From Bacillota bacterium (GTDB taxonomy: Bacteria > Bacillota > Clostridia > Tissierellales > Peptoniphilaceae), in the NCBI GenBank assembly GCA_023443025.1, contig JAEZWM010000016.1, positions 1 to 64,000 on the forward strand: a stretch of DNA of 64,000 bases, written 5' to 3'. The translations under genes were made by a program, and so were the position numbers. The notes under the pieces are model-generated. The model saw only the letters and a list, made by a program, of their open reading frames with translations. It did not search any database and was not told the origin of the DNA. This document shows positions 16,753 through 25,882 of the stretch, piece by piece. Position 1 is the first letter of the stretch; each line of letters starts with the position of its first letter.

Positions 16753-18045
16753 TTGAAAGTAAATATAATGACATTAGGCTGCAAAGTAAATCAATACGAA
16801 TCAGAAGCCATGGCAGAGCTTTTTACAAATAGCGGTTATGATATCGTTCATGATGAAATTGCGGATATATATGTGATAAACACTTGTACGGTCACTAATT
16901 TGAGTGACAGAAAGTCAAGGCAGTTTATTTCAAAAGCTAAAAAAGAAAACCCTAGTTCTATCATTGCGGTGGTAGGTTGTTATTCTCAGATTGCTCCGGA
17001 GGATATTGAGAAGCTCGGAGATATAGATGTAATTTTAGGCACTACCGATAGATGCAGAATTGTGGAACTATGTGAAAATGCATATAGAAACCATATAAAG
17101 ATTAATTTAGTAAAAGAGTTAAAACCGGGAAAAGAATTTGATGACTTAGAAATAAGTGAGAACGCAGAGCGAACAAGGTCCTATATCAAGGTTCAAGAAG
17201 GTTGTAATCAGTTTTGTACCTACTGTATAATTCCTTATGCCAGAGGACCGATTACATCGAGACCGATGGATGCAGTGTTGTCTGAAGCTAGTAAGCTTGC
17301 TGCTAACGGCTACAAAGAAGTGGTGTTAACCGGTATACATGTAGCGTCATATGGCCTTGATTTGAAATTGAATGACGCATTAATAGAACTTATAGAATCA
17401 GTTAGTAAAATAGATGGTATTGAAAGAGTGAGGATGAGTTCACTTGAACCAAGGATAGTGGACGAGGAGCTATTAGAAAGGCTATCCAATATACCCGAGT
17501 TTTGTGACCATTTTCACCTGTCACTTCAATCCGGATCAGATGAAATCCTAAAAAAGATGAATAGAAAATACGATTCCGATATGTACCTCGAAAAAATAAA
17601 TCTAATAAGAAAGTACTTTCCAAATGCCGGGATAACGACAGATATCATAGTTGGATTTCCGGGGGAGAGTGATGATGATTTCAATGATAGCTTAAAGTTT
17701 GTTGATGAGATTGGATTTTCAAGAGTGCATGTGTTTAGATACTCGCCAAGAGCAGGAACACCGGCCGCTGAGTATCCAAACCAAGTACATGGAGAGATAA
17801 AAAGAGAGAGGTCTGAGCTGTTAATTGAAGCAGCTGAACGAAAATCCATAGAGTTTATGGATTCTTTAATAGGGACTAAATTGAGTGTGTTATTTGAAAC
17901 CGGTGACGGAAAATCAGCTGAAGGTTACTCGACAAATTACATCAAAGTAGCAGTAAAATCTGATCTGGATTTGGAAAGTGAGATCAAAACTGTTATAATA
18001 GAAGGTAGAGAAACTGACGTACTGGTTGGAAAACTTATAGATTAA
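16753..18045 (+). CDS. mtaB: tRNA t6A37 methylthiotransferase MtaB
   Basis: Radical SAM methylthiotransferase that converts t6A37 to ms2t6A in tRNA. It is about 430 residues: an N-terminal MTTase domain with Cys at about 10, 45 and 79 (TLGCKVN, NTCTVT, VVGCYS), a radical SAM core with CNQFCTYC near 152, and a C-terminal TRAM-like region. The start is TTG 16753 behind GGGAG. MtaB rather than MiaB is inferred from the LGCKVNQYE N-terminus and the position after rsmE. Confidence 0.95.
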   Translation: MKVNIMTLGCKVNQYESEAMAELFTNSGYDIVHDEIADIYVINTCTVTNLSDRKSRQFISKAKKENPSSIIAVVGCYSQIAPEDIEKLGDIDVILGTTDRCRIVELCENAYRNHIKINLVKELKPGKEFDDLEISENAERTRSYIKVQEGCNQFCTYCIIPYARGPITSRPMDAVLSEASKLAANGYKEVVLTGIHVASYGLDLKLNDALIELIESVSKIDGIERVRMSSLEPRIVDEELLERLSNIPEFCDHFHLSLQSGSDEILKKMNRKYDSDMYLEKINLIRKYFPNAGITTDIIVGFPGESDDDFNDSLKFVDEIGFSRVHVFRYSPRAGTPAAEYPNQVHGEIKRERSELLIEAAERKSIEFMDSLIGTKLSVLFETGDGKSAEGYSTNYIKVAVKSDLDLESEIKTVIIEGRETDVLVGKLID

Positions 18046-18069
18046 GTGCATTTTACATGGAGGTGAAAT

Positions 18070-18411
18070 ATGGATTGTATTTTTTGTAGTATCGCCGAAG
18101 GGAAAATCCCTGCAGAAACCATTTATAAAGATGACGAGATAATCGTATTCAAAGATTTAAATCCTCAAGCTCCAATCCATTTATTAGCGATACCAAAAGC
18201 TCATATTGCATCGAACAATGAAATCAATTCTGACAATAGTGCATTGATTGGAAGAATTTTTGAAGTTATCGCAAAACTAGCGAAAGAACTTGGCTTTGAT
18301 GAGGATGGTTATAGAATTGTTAACAACTGTGGCGATCATGGTGGTCAAACAGTTGGGCATATACATTATCATGTACTTGCAGGAAGAAATCTTCAGTGGC
18401 CACCGGGTTAA
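18070..18411 (+). CDS. hinT: HIT-family nucleotide hydrolase (HinT-like)
   Basis: Small Hint-type purine nucleoside phosphoramidase of about 113 residues. The N-terminus has CIFC and the C-terminus the histidine triad GHIHYHVLAGR with the WPPG ending typical of bacterial HinT. It probably hydrolyses AMP-lysine or related phosphoramidates. It lies 24 bases after mtaB, behind GGAGGTG. Confidence 0.93.
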   Translation: MDCIFCSIAEGKIPAETIYKDDEIIVFKDLNPQAPIHLLAIPKAHIASNNEINSDNSALIGRIFEVIAKLAKELGFDEDGYRIVNNCGDHGGQTVGHIHYHVLAGRNLQWPPG

Positions 18412-18416
18412 AATAC

Positions 18417-18445
18417 TTGCAACATTTTAATTATTAAGGTATAAT
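18417..18445 (+). promoter_or_regulatory. rpsU promoter
   Basis: TTGCAA (18417-18422), 17 bases, TATAAT (18440-18445). The leader contains an 8-bp inverted repeat (18452-18459 with 18463-18470) and a smaller one (18471-18474 with 18481-18484) just before the ribosome-binding site. Confidence 0.75.
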
Positions 18446-18503
18446 TGTTTAGTATTATTCTTAATAATACAGTACTCTTGTACTATGAGGGGAGGGAAAT
18501 TTA

Positions 18504-18683
18504 ATGACTGAGATAAAAGTTGGGGAAAATGAATCACTAGAGAACGCCCTCAAAAGATTCAAAAGACAATGTGCACGCTCCGGAGTTCTCTCTGAGTATA
18601 GGAAAAGAGAGCATTATGAGAAGCCATCCATAAAAAGGAAGAAAAAATCTGAAGCTGCTAGAAGAAAAAAAAGAAAATTCTAG
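18504..18683 (+). CDS. rpsU: 30S ribosomal protein S21
   Basis: Small basic protein of 59 residues, ending in a Lys/Arg-rich tail ([10 protein letters not shown]). The S21 core is visible as [14 protein letters not shown] followed by [19 protein letters not shown] strong GGGGAGGG ribosome-binding site lies upstream. S21 sits in the small subunit near the 3' end of 16S rRNA. It has its own promoter and terminator. yqeY, which often follows it in Firmicutes, is not here. Confidence 0.96.
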   Translation: MTEIKVGENESLENALKRFKRQCARSGVLSEYRKREHYEKPSIKRKKKSEAARRKKRKF

Positions 18684-19032
18684 TCAGTTAAAACAAAAAT
18701 GATACCATTGCTATTTTGCAGTGGTATTTTTTATTTTAAAAATACTTATAGATAATTTGTTTCCGATGTACTTGTTTTGTGAATATATAATAGAAGAAAA
18801 AGTTTGATAAACTCGAAACTGAGTAATATGAGCATACTCAGCATATAAACATTACTAAAATTATTTATAAGGCATGACCTCTTTTATGGATATCAAATAT
18901 TAAGAGTTTATAAATATTATTCTTTGTGTCTATCCATAAGATATAATTATTAATAACAAAGTTATTTGAGCTTTGTCGGATGAGATAATCTTACTGTTAA
19001 CATAATACTATTAATAATCAGGGGGTGAGATA
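18684..19032. other. 349-bp gene-free interval between rpsU and nfeD
   Basis: Contains the rpsU terminator at its left end, isolated TATAAT hexamers (18786-18791, 18942-18947) without good -35 boxes, and a 7-bp inverted repeat CTGAGTA/TACTCAG (18819-18825 with 18835-18841). No coding frame is seen. Confidence 0.6.
18702..18733 (+). terminator. rpsU terminator
   Basis: 10-bp stem (18702-18711 with 18718-18727, one G-T pair) followed by a T run. Confidence 0.85.
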
Positions 19033-20310
19033 GTGAAGAATAGAATAGGGATTTTAATAGTAGTTTTGATCCTGCTTATTTCCTCGGTAGCTTTTGCGGA
19101 CAATGATTCGGTGTTTGTAATTCCAATTAAGGGAAATATAAATGGGGTCACTCGATCGATAGTTAAAGATGGAATTCGTGAGGCTGAAAACTCCGGTGCA
19201 TCTACCATAGTATTTGAAATTGACACTTATGGCGGTTTTATTCACTCTGCAGAGGAAATTAAAAACGATATAGTCAATGCGGGACTGCCAACAATTTCTT
19301 ATATAAATAATAAAGCTGAATCAGCAGGTGTACTAATAGCAATTGCTTCTGAAAAGCTTGTTATGAACACATCTGCAACCATAGGTTCTGCAGAAACTAT
19401 TCCTAATGAAGAAAAGGTTCTTTCATTGTGGGTGAGTTTATTAAGAGATACCGCACAGTATAGAAACAGGGATGATCAAATTGTCGCAGCAATGGCTGAT
19501 AAAAGAATTGCTGTAGATAATATGGTTGAAAGTGGAAGGCTTTTGAACCTTACAACCAAAGAAGCAGAAGAAGTGGGCTTTATTGATTATTCTGTAAATT
19601 CTTTAGACGAGATATTAAAGGCTGAAAATAAAACCGGTGCAAATGTTATTGAACCGGAGATATCAATTAAGAACAGAATCGCAAATGTTTTAACTAATCC
19701 TATTGTAAATACACTCTTATTGATACTTGGTTTTGTAGGTGCGGTAGTCGAGTTGTTTATGCCGGGATTTGGCCTAGGAGGAGTATTGAGTATTTTAGGT
19801 TTCGGACTCTTCTTTACGGGTAATATAATTAGTGGTAATGCTGAATGGATGTCACTAGTACTATTTATACTTGGAGGAGTATTGATATTCATTGAAATGC
19901 TAATACCTGGATTTGGACTTCCCGGGATTAGTGGTATAGTCTTAATCCTAATGGGTATAATAACAGCCATGCGAGATGTTACACAAGGGGTGTTATCCTT
20001 GAGTATTGCAATAATTATAGCTTCTATAGTTGCTATAATAGTTGTTAAGAAAGGATTTGAAAGTCCACTGATGAAACGAATTGTACTCGGGAAAAATTTA
20101 GACACTGAAAGTGTTAAGCCTGATAGCTTCTACACACTTGATCTTATAGGAAAAGAAGGGGAAACTGTTACAATCCTACGTCCTTCGGGTACAATTAGTA
20201 TAGATGGCACTAGGTACGATGCACTGAGTGAGGGGGATTTCATACCTCAAGGAGCACAAGTCAAGGTGCTGAGAGTAATAGGAACTAAAATTTTTGTAAG
20301 GAGGATATAA
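19033..20310 (+). CDS. nfeD: NfeD-family membrane serine protease-like protein
   Basis: About 425 residues: a signal peptide (first 22 residues, ending SSVAFA), a ClpP-class protease domain (IDTYGG near 61, [16 protein letters not shown] with the likely Ser nucleophile near 98), then four to five membrane helices (about 218-345) and a C-terminal OB-fold NfeD domain. It is the long NfeD1b type. The start is GTG 19033 after GGGGG. It is followed by floA one base later. NfeD proteins pair with flotillins in membrane microdomains, and that pairing is preserved here. Confidence 0.93.
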   Translation: MKNRIGILIVVLILLISSVAFADNDSVFVIPIKGNINGVTRSIVKDGIREAENSGASTIVFEIDTYGGFIHSAEEIKNDIVNAGLPTISYINNKAESAGVLIAIASEKLVMNTSATIGSAETIPNEEKVLSLWVSLLRDTAQYRNRDDQIVAAMADKRIAVDNMVESGRLLNLTTKEAEEVGFIDYSVNSLDEILKAENKTGANVIEPEISIKNRIANVLTNPIVNTLLLILGFVGAVVELFMPGFGLGGVLSILGFGLFFTGNIISGNAEWMSLVLFILGGVLIFIEMLIPGFGLPGISGIVLILMGIITAMRDVTQGVLSLSIAIIIASIVAIIVVKKGFESPLMKRIVLGKNLDTESVKPDSFYTLDLIGKEGETVTILRPSGTISIDGTRYDALSEGDFIPQGAQVKVLRVIGTKIFVRRI

Positions 20311-20311
20311 T

Positions 20312-21310
20312 ATGCCAAATAATATTATACCAATTGCAGGTATTGCAATACTGATTATTATTGGACTGATGATTTTCTTAACCATGGTGCCTGTCGGTTT
20401 ATGGATTACAGCGTTCTTCTCTGGTGTTAAGGTAAAGATATCTACTTTAATAGGTATGAGATTGAGAAGGGTACTGCCTTCCAGAATTGTTAATCCACTG
20501 ATCAAAGCTACTAAAGCCGGTCTAACAATCGATGCAAATACACTGGAGGCTCACTACCTAGCCGGTGGTAATGTAAATACAGTTGTCGATGCACTTATTG
20601 CGGCACAAAGAGCAAATATCGAGCTTGAGTTTGAAAGAGCGGCTGCGATAGATCTTGCCGGAAGAAACGTACTTGAAGCAGTTCAGGTTTCTGTAAACCC
20701 TAAGGTTATAGAAACACCACAGATTTCTGCAGTGGCAATGAACGGTATCGAAGTAATTGCCAAAGCGAAAGTTACAGTTAGAGCAAACATTGATAGACTT
20801 ATCGGGGGAGCAGGAGAAGAAACAATCATAGCAAGAGTTGGAGAAGGTATTGTAACTACAGTTGGTAGTGCTAGAAGCCATACTGAAGTTCTTGAAAATC
20901 CAGATTCCATATCTCAAACAGTATTAAGCAAAGGTCTTGACTCGGGTACAGCATTCGAAATTCTTTCAATCGATATCGCCGATGTGGACGTTGGTAGAAA
21001 TATCGGTGCGAAGCTTCAAACAGATCAAGCGGAAGCAGACAAAAGAATTGCTCAGGCAAAAGCAGAAGAAAGACGTGCCATGGCTGTTGCTAAGGAACAA
21101 GAGATGCTTGCAGAAGTCAGAAGCATGCGTGCTAAGGTAGTCGAGGCTGAATCACAAGTACCACTTGCGATGGCTGAAGCTCTTAGAGAAGGTAAGCTAG
21201 GAGTTATGGATTACTATAATATGATGAACGTCAAAGCTGATACTGAAATGAGAGACTCTATATCTAACATGGGAGCTGACAAAGAAAGCAAGGATAATGA
21301 TTCCAACTAA
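20312..21310 (+). CDS. floA: flotillin-like protein FloA
   Basis: About 332 residues. An N-terminal membrane hairpin (about 5-40) is followed by a PHB/SPFH-like domain and an Ala/Glu-rich coiled coil ([20 protein letters not shown] region) typical of FloA. It scaffolds functional membrane microdomains. It is tightly coupled to nfeD, as in Bacillus yqeZ-yqfA. ATG 20312 follows GGAGGA. Confidence 0.95.
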   Translation: MPNNIIPIAGIAILIIIGLMIFLTMVPVGLWITAFFSGVKVKISTLIGMRLRRVLPSRIVNPLIKATKAGLTIDANTLEAHYLAGGNVNTVVDALIAAQRANIELEFERAAAIDLAGRNVLEAVQVSVNPKVIETPQISAVAMNGIEVIAKAKVTVRANIDRLIGGAGEETIIARVGEGIVTTVGSARSHTEVLENPDSISQTVLSKGLDSGTAFEILSIDIADVDVGRNIGAKLQTDQAEADKRIAQAKAEERRAMAVAKEQEMLAEVRSMRAKVVEAESQVPLAMAEALREGKLGVMDYYNMMNVKADTEMRDSISNMGADKESKDNDSN

Positions 21311-21340
21311 TGGATCTCTCTTCACAAAGGTGGTGACGGT

Positions 21341-21949
21341 ATGAGGTTTGGAATCTTTGAAATCTTGATTATAGCTTCAATAATTAGATTAATAATAAAA
21401 AAAGTTAGTGAAACAAATGGACAAGGCGACAAATCAAGGAATCAAAGTAAACCTGTAGATAGAGGTGCTACCAATCCATCGCAAAGAAACTATAAAAAGC
21501 AAGTTGAAAAAAAAGTAGAGCAAGGTTATGGTAGTATATTTGATGCTTTTAAAAGGCTACAGGATGAACTTGATCCTCAAAGAGTAGAACAAAAGAAAAA
21601 ACAAGCAAAACATAAAGCCAAACAAGCTAAGAAACAAAGTCCTTTTATAGAAAAAAAAGAGGAAGAAGATTTCTATCGAGGCGGGGAAACGCTTGAAGGT
21701 TATAGCATGCATATGAGAGGGTATGACGAACACGACTTCGAACACAAAAGAGAAGCTGCTAGACAATACCACTCAGAAAGAACAGCAATTGCTGATGAAA
21801 TGTTGGTTCAAAAAATCCAAGAAAAACCTGAAACTAAAGTTGCTTTTAAAGTTTTTGGTGGAATTGATAATAATGCCAGACAAAGTGAACTCAGAAAAGC
21901 AATCGTATATTCAGAAATCTTTGGTAAACCAAAGAGCATGAGAAGATAA
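21341..21949 (+). CDS. uncharacterised single-pass membrane protein after floA
   Basis: About 202 residues, not assigned to a named family. Residues 3-20 are a hydrophobic anchor (FGIFEILIIASIIRLII). A long, charged, Lys/Gln-rich and probably disordered or coiled region spans about 25-110. The C-terminus LRKAIVYSEIFGKPKSMR resembles the closing motif of small uncharacterised membrane-anchored proteins in other bacteria. It follows floA by 30 bases with GGTGG upstream and ends at a terminator, so it belongs to the nfeD-floA transcript and may be a microdomain partner. It occupies the place where spore-formers carry yqfC/yqfD but does not resemble them. Confidence 0.7.
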   Translation: MRFGIFEILIIASIIRLIIKKVSETNGQGDKSRNQSKPVDRGATNPSQRNYKKQVEKKVEQGYGSIFDAFKRLQDELDPQRVEQKKKQAKHKAKQAKKQSPFIEKKEEEDFYRGGETLEGYSMHMRGYDEHDFEHKREAARQYHSERTAIADEMLVQKIQEKPETKVAFKVFGGIDNNARQSELRKAIVYSEIFGKPKSMRR

Positions 21950-21951
21950 TT

Positions 21952-21980
21952 GATAGGACGGCAAAGGCTGTCCTATCTTT
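21952..21980 (+). terminator. terminator of the nfeD-floA operon
   Basis: About 11-bp stem (21952-21962 with 21967-21977, one G-T pair), AAAG loop, then Ts. Confidence 0.8.
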
Positions 21981-22010
21981 TGACGTTAAGTAGTGAAAAT
22001 TAGGCTATTA

Positions 22011-22019
22011 TGGTATAAT
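22011..22019 (+). promoter_or_regulatory. extended -10 promoter for phoH
   Basis: TGGTATAAT, identical to the extended -10 before lepB and ctsR. There is no -35 at proper spacing. Confidence 0.5.
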
Positions 22020-22058
22020 TAATAGATGTAATAAAACTATATATTAGATTAATAAGGA

Positions 22059-23024
22059 GTGATCCATATATATAAGTTGGAAATCCCTGTCGAGGATAGG
22101 GCTATAGTTAGAGAGATTTTTGGAAATCTTGATGAAAATGCAAAGATTATAGAATCCGAGTTAAAAGTAAGGATTTCGTTGGATGAAAATGGACTTATCA
22201 TAACAGGTGATGAAGTTATGACAATGGCGGCTGAAGATGTGATTAGAAGCTTAGAAGATATTTATCATAATAAAGGAGAAATAGACGATCAATCTCTTAG
22301 ATACACTATTGAGATGGTCAAAAAAGGAAAATCAACCGGAATAAAAAGGATTCTTGAAGATATAGTATGTGTAACTTCAAGCGGGAAGCCCGTTAAACCT
22401 AAAACTTTAGGTCAAAAACAATATTTGGACGCCATCGACCAAAAAGATATAGTATTTGGAATTGGTCCTGCAGGAACCGGTAAAACTTATCTTGCTATGG
22501 CAAAAGCGGTGACTGCTTTTAGAAACAAAGAAGTTAATAGAATTATACTTACAAGACCTGCAGTTGAAGCCGGTGAGACATTGGGATTTCTTCCGGGAGA
22601 TTTGCAAGAAAAGATAGATCCATATTTAAGACCCTTATATGATGCACTATTCGATATCATGGGTTATGAAAACTATTTAAAGCTTTTAGAAAAAGGGCTA
22701 ATAGAAGTTGCCCCACTCGCATATATGAGAGGTAGAACTCTTGATTCCGCATATGTTATATTGGATGAAGCACAAAATACTACAAATGAACAGATGAAGA
22801 TGTTTTTAACCAGATTAGGGTATGGTTCTAAAGCAATCATAACTGGAGATATCACACAAATTGATTTACCTCATGGAAGAAAATCTGGATTGGTAACAGT
22901 TAAAAGGATACTTTCTAAGGTAGAGGATATTGCTTTTGTGAATTTAACCAGAAATGATATAGTTAGGCATCCACTAGTACAAAAGATTATTGATGCATAC
23001 GATAATTATGAAAAGAGAAAATAA
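22059..23024 (+). CDS. phoH: PhoH-like protein (PhoH/YqfE ATPase)
   Basis: PhoH-family P-loop ATPase, about 320 residues, with Walker A GPAGTGKTYLAMA near 143 and Walker B VILDEAQNT near 234, as in family members linked to RNA metabolism together with YbeY. The frame is clear but the start is not. GTG 22059 overlaps the ribosome-binding site AAGGAGTGA, and the next usable codon, TTG 22077, lies 17 bases behind that site. An ATA at 22068 sits at the ideal distance. It overlaps ybeY by one base. Confidence 0.93.
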   Translation: MIHIYKLEIPVEDRAIVREIFGNLDENAKIIESELKVRISLDENGLIITGDEVMTMAAEDVIRSLEDIYHNKGEIDDQSLRYTIEMVKKGKSTGIKRILEDIVCVTSSGKPVKPKTLGQKQYLDAIDQKDIVFGIGPAGTGKTYLAMAKAVTAFRNKEVNRIILTRPAVEAGETLGFLPGDLQEKIDPYLRPLYDALFDIMGYENYLKLLEKGLIEVAPLAYMRGRTLDSAYVILDEAQNTTNEQMKMFLTRLGYGSKAIITGDITQIDLPHGRKSGLVTVKRILSKVEDIAFVNLTRNDIVRHPLVQKIIDAYDNYEKRK

Positions 23025-23464
23025 TGGAATTATTAATTGATTCAAGGGTTCAAGGATATACGCCTTCTGATTATTTAGTCAATACAATTGAGCTTGCAGC
23101 AGTATTGTCACTTGAGGAAGAAGGCTTAAGTGGGGAATATGAGATATCTCTATCATTTGTGGATGAGGATGAAATCCAAGACTTAAATCATAATTATAGG
23201 AATAAAAATGTAGTCACGGATGTCTTATCTTTTCCACTGATTGAAGACCTGAATGCAGAGGATGGACTGCTGGGTGATATCGTAATCTGTTACAATAAAG
23301 CTGTGTCTCAAGCAGAGGAATATGGAAATACCACAGATAGAGAAATAATTTATTTGGTAATTCATTCAATGTTTCATCTATTGGGATATGATCATATGGA
23401 CGAATATGATAAGAAGATAATGAGAAATAAAGAAAAAAGTGTATTGCTAAAACTTGGAGTTTGA
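23024..23464 (+). CDS. ybeY: endoribonuclease YbeY
   Basis: Metal-dependent RNase for 16S rRNA maturation and ribosome quality control, about 146 residues. The zinc motif reads IHSMFHLLGYDH, with all three His present although Gly-x-Leu of the usual HGxLHLxGYDH is replaced by Ser-Met-Phe. N-terminal NHNYRNKNVVTDVLSFPL is typical. The start overlaps the phoH stop (TAATG). Confidence 0.95.
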   Translation: MELLIDSRVQGYTPSDYLVNTIELAAVLSLEEEGLSGEYEISLSFVDEDEIQDLNHNYRNKNVVTDVLSFPLIEDLNAEDGLLGDIVICYNKAVSQAEEYGNTTDREIIYLVIHSMFHLLGYDHMDEYDKKIMRNKEKSVLLKLGV

Positions 23465-23465
23465 T

Positions 23466-24188
23466 ATGGAAGAGAAAGAAAAAAAGAAAAAAGGTAAGTT
23501 AATCAATGGATTTAATTTTGCAATTGATGGACTTATCTATTCGATTACAAAAGAATATAATATGAAGTTTCATCTAGTAACCGCTATAATAGTTCTTTTT
23601 ATTACCATGCTTTTCAATATCTCCAAGATAGAACTTGCTCTTCTTGCACTTACTATCACACTGGTTTTCGTAACGGAATTGATTAATACTGCGGTTGAAA
23701 GATGTGTTGATCTTGCTACGAAAGAGTATGATCCGGTTGCAAAAATAGCAAAGGATGTCGCCGCGGGAGCTGTGTTAGTATCAGCAATAAATGCCGTTTT
23801 GATGGGATATTTAATCTTTTTTGATAAGTTTATTCACTTTTCACAAAATGTATTTTTAAAAATAAGAAAATCTAGTACCCATTTAACAGTTATAATAATT
23901 GTATTAGTTCTATTGATAACCGTACTACTAAAGAGTGTTTTCTATAGAGGAAGTGGAACTCATGTACAAGGCGGAGCGGTTAGTGGTCATGCATCCTTAT
24001 CCTTTGCAATTGCCACAATTATAGGTTTTCTAACAAATAGCGGAATTATAATTATTCTATCGTATATATTGGCATTTCTTGTAGCTGAATCAAGAGTAGA
24101 AGGGAAGATTCATGCTACCAGTGAAGTGATTATGGGTGCCATACTTGGTATTGCACTTACTGTGCTGGTTTTTAAATTGATATTGTAA
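23466..24188 (+). CDS. dgkA: diacylglycerol/undecaprenol kinase fused to PAP2 phosphatase domain
   Basis: About 240 residues in two domains. The N-terminal DgkA-type kinase (about 10-120) has three membrane helices and the active-site stretch VTELINTAVERCVDLA...KIAKDVAAGAV. The C-terminal PAP2 part (about 135-240) has GGAVSGHASLSF and SRVEGKIHATSEVIMG, matching motifs 2 and 3 except that the last Asp is Glu. The fusion would let one protein phosphorylate and dephosphorylate undecaprenol or diacylglycerol carriers. ATG 23466 follows TTGGAG by six bases. Confidence 0.9.
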   Translation: MEEKEKKKKGKLINGFNFAIDGLIYSITKEYNMKFHLVTAIIVLFITMLFNISKIELALLALTITLVFVTELINTAVERCVDLATKEYDPVAKIAKDVAAGAVLVSAINAVLMGYLIFFDKFIHFSQNVFLKIRKSSTHLTVIIIVLVLLITVLLKSVFYRGSGTHVQGGAVSGHASLSFAIATIIGFLTNSGIIIILSYILAFLVAESRVEGKIHATSEVIMGAILGIALTVLVFKLIL

Positions 24189-24204
24189 TAAAGGGGAATA
24201 AATA

Positions 24205-25092
24205 ATGAGTTTTAAATCGGGTTTTGTAACAGTTATCGGCAGACCAAACGTTGGTAAGTCAACATTACTAAATAAAGTAATCGGAGAAAAAATTTCAATC
24301 ATATCTGACAAACCACAAACCACTAGAAACAAAATACAAATGATTTATACTGATGATGAGTCACAAATAATCTTTCTTGACACTCCGGGGATTCAGATGC
24401 CTAAAAATGTTTTAGGAGAATACATGTTAAAAGTTTCAAAATCCACTCTAGAGGATGTGGATGTAATTACCATGTTGGTAGAAGTGGGAGAAGCCTTTGG
24501 AAAACTGGATAGCTATGTCATAAATGAAATAAAGGATATAGATACCCCAAAGATACTATTAATTAATAAAATAGATCTTGAAACTGAAGATAATTTAAGT
24601 GAATTAATAAAAAAATATGAAGCTAAAGGCATATTTGACGAGATAATACCCATATCAGCACTTAATTCAGAGAACATTGAAGTCTTTATGGAAAAATTAA
24701 AGGAAAGACTTCCTGAGGGGCCAATGTATTATCCGGATGACATGATAACGGATCAACCGGAGAGAGCTATCATACAAGAGTTGATAAGAGAAAAAATCCT
24801 ACTAAATATGCATGAAGAAATACCTCATGGTGTTGCTGTCGAAGTTATAAGTGTCAAACAAAGAGAAGGAAGAAATCTAATAGATGTAGAAGCAAATATA
24901 CATGTAGAGAAAAAATCACACAAACCAATGATAATCGGTAAAGGCGGAAGTATGATTCAAAAAGTGGGAACTGAATCAAGAATCGATATTGAAAGACTTA
25001 TGGATACAAAAGTTAATCTTCAATTATGGGTAAAAATAACCAAGGACTGGAGAAGTAAAGAAGATAGGGTTAAGGGTTTTGGTTACAAGTAA
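24205..25092 (+). CDS. era: GTPase Era
   Basis: 16S rRNA-binding GTPase for 30S assembly, about 295 residues. The GTPase domain has GRPNVGKSTLLNK near 12, QTTRNK, DTPGI and NKID. The C-terminal KH domain includes the GKGGSMIQKVG loop. It lies 16 bases after dgkA and overlaps recO by 14 bases. Order ybeY-dgkA-era-recO is conserved in Firmicutes. Confidence 0.97.
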   Translation: MSFKSGFVTVIGRPNVGKSTLLNKVIGEKISIISDKPQTTRNKIQMIYTDDESQIIFLDTPGIQMPKNVLGEYMLKVSKSTLEDVDVITMLVEVGEAFGKLDSYVINEIKDIDTPKILLINKIDLETEDNLSELIKKYEAKGIFDEIIPISALNSENIEVFMEKLKERLPEGPMYYPDDMITDQPERAIIQELIREKILLNMHEEIPHGVAVEVISVKQREGRNLIDVEANIHVEKKSHKPMIIGKGGSMIQKVGTESRIDIERLMDTKVNLQLWVKITKDWRSKEDRVKGFGYK

Positions 25093-25834
25093 ATTAAATG
25101 ATGTAAATGGACTGGTAATAAATGAGTTAAAGTATGGAAATACTTCAAAGATAATAACAGTTTTTACCTCTGAAATCGGAATAATAAAGATAATGTGTCA
25201 AGGAGCTTACAGAAAAAACAGCCCATTAGCCTCTTTGACCAATAAATATAGTTTTGTAAATTATAATTTAAACAAGGGAAAAAACTTTTATTATATAATT
25301 GATGGGGAATCATTAGAGAATAATTTTTATCTTACAAATTCTCTTAAATTAGTAACAGTTTCCGGACTAATGACAGAGCTTTTAGAAAAAACGCTGGTAC
25401 CTGAAAATCCAGAACCGGAAATATATGGACTTATAAAGACTTTTTTTAAAGTATTAAAAGAAAATCCTGATAAGGTTGAAGTACTCCTACTGTCTGTGTT
25501 AGTCAAGTATTCTTCATTTGTAGGTTATAGGCCTAACTTAAATGGATGCATAAGATGCGGAGATAAGAACTCAAATTATTATATTATTGACGAAAATGCA
25601 GGAGGAGCAATATGCTCTGAATGTAAATTTAATAATGGTTCAAAAATTTCAAAAGATGAACTTGTTTACTTAACTAGGCTACTATACTTGCCTATGGCGG
25701 ATAACCTTGACAGGTCAACAGAAAGCATTGATCACAGGCAATTGACAAGAAATATGCTGGGATTTATTATTAAAAATCTGGAAATTCAAGATTTAAAGAT
25801 TACGAAATGGCTTGAAAGCGCAAAATTAATATAG
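25079..25834 (+). CDS. recO: DNA repair protein RecO
   Basis: About 251 residues. An N-terminal OB fold (GLVINELKYGNTSKIITVFT) is followed by a helical domain with a zinc-knuckle (CIRCGD...ICSEC) in the middle. It mediates RecA loading in the RecFOR pathway. The start is probably TTG 25079 inside era, though AGGG lies only about two bases upstream. Position between era and glyQ supports the call. Confidence 0.9.
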   Translation: MVTSKLNDVNGLVINELKYGNTSKIITVFTSEIGIIKIMCQGAYRKNSPLASLTNKYSFVNYNLNKGKNFYYIIDGESLENNFYLTNSLKLVTVSGLMTELLEKTLVPENPEPEIYGLIKTFFKVLKENPDKVEVLLLSVLVKYSSFVGYRPNLNGCIRCGDKNSNYYIIDENAGGAICSECKFNNGSKISKDELVYLTRLLYLPMADNLDRSTESIDHRQLTRNMLGFIIKNLEIQDLKITKWLESAKLI

Positions 25835-25882
25835 ATTTATAATAGAACATATATAAATTGCATATAATTAGGGGGAATAAGT

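Noticed and set aside
19587..20105. 172-codon minus-strand frame opposite nfeD
   Set aside because: Low-complexity Ile/Pro/Ser translation caused by the antisense of hydrophobic codons; no start signal.
25835..25882. T-box leader for glyQS
   Set aside because: Only 48 bases separate recO and glyQ, too short for a T-box, and no T-box sequence is present.
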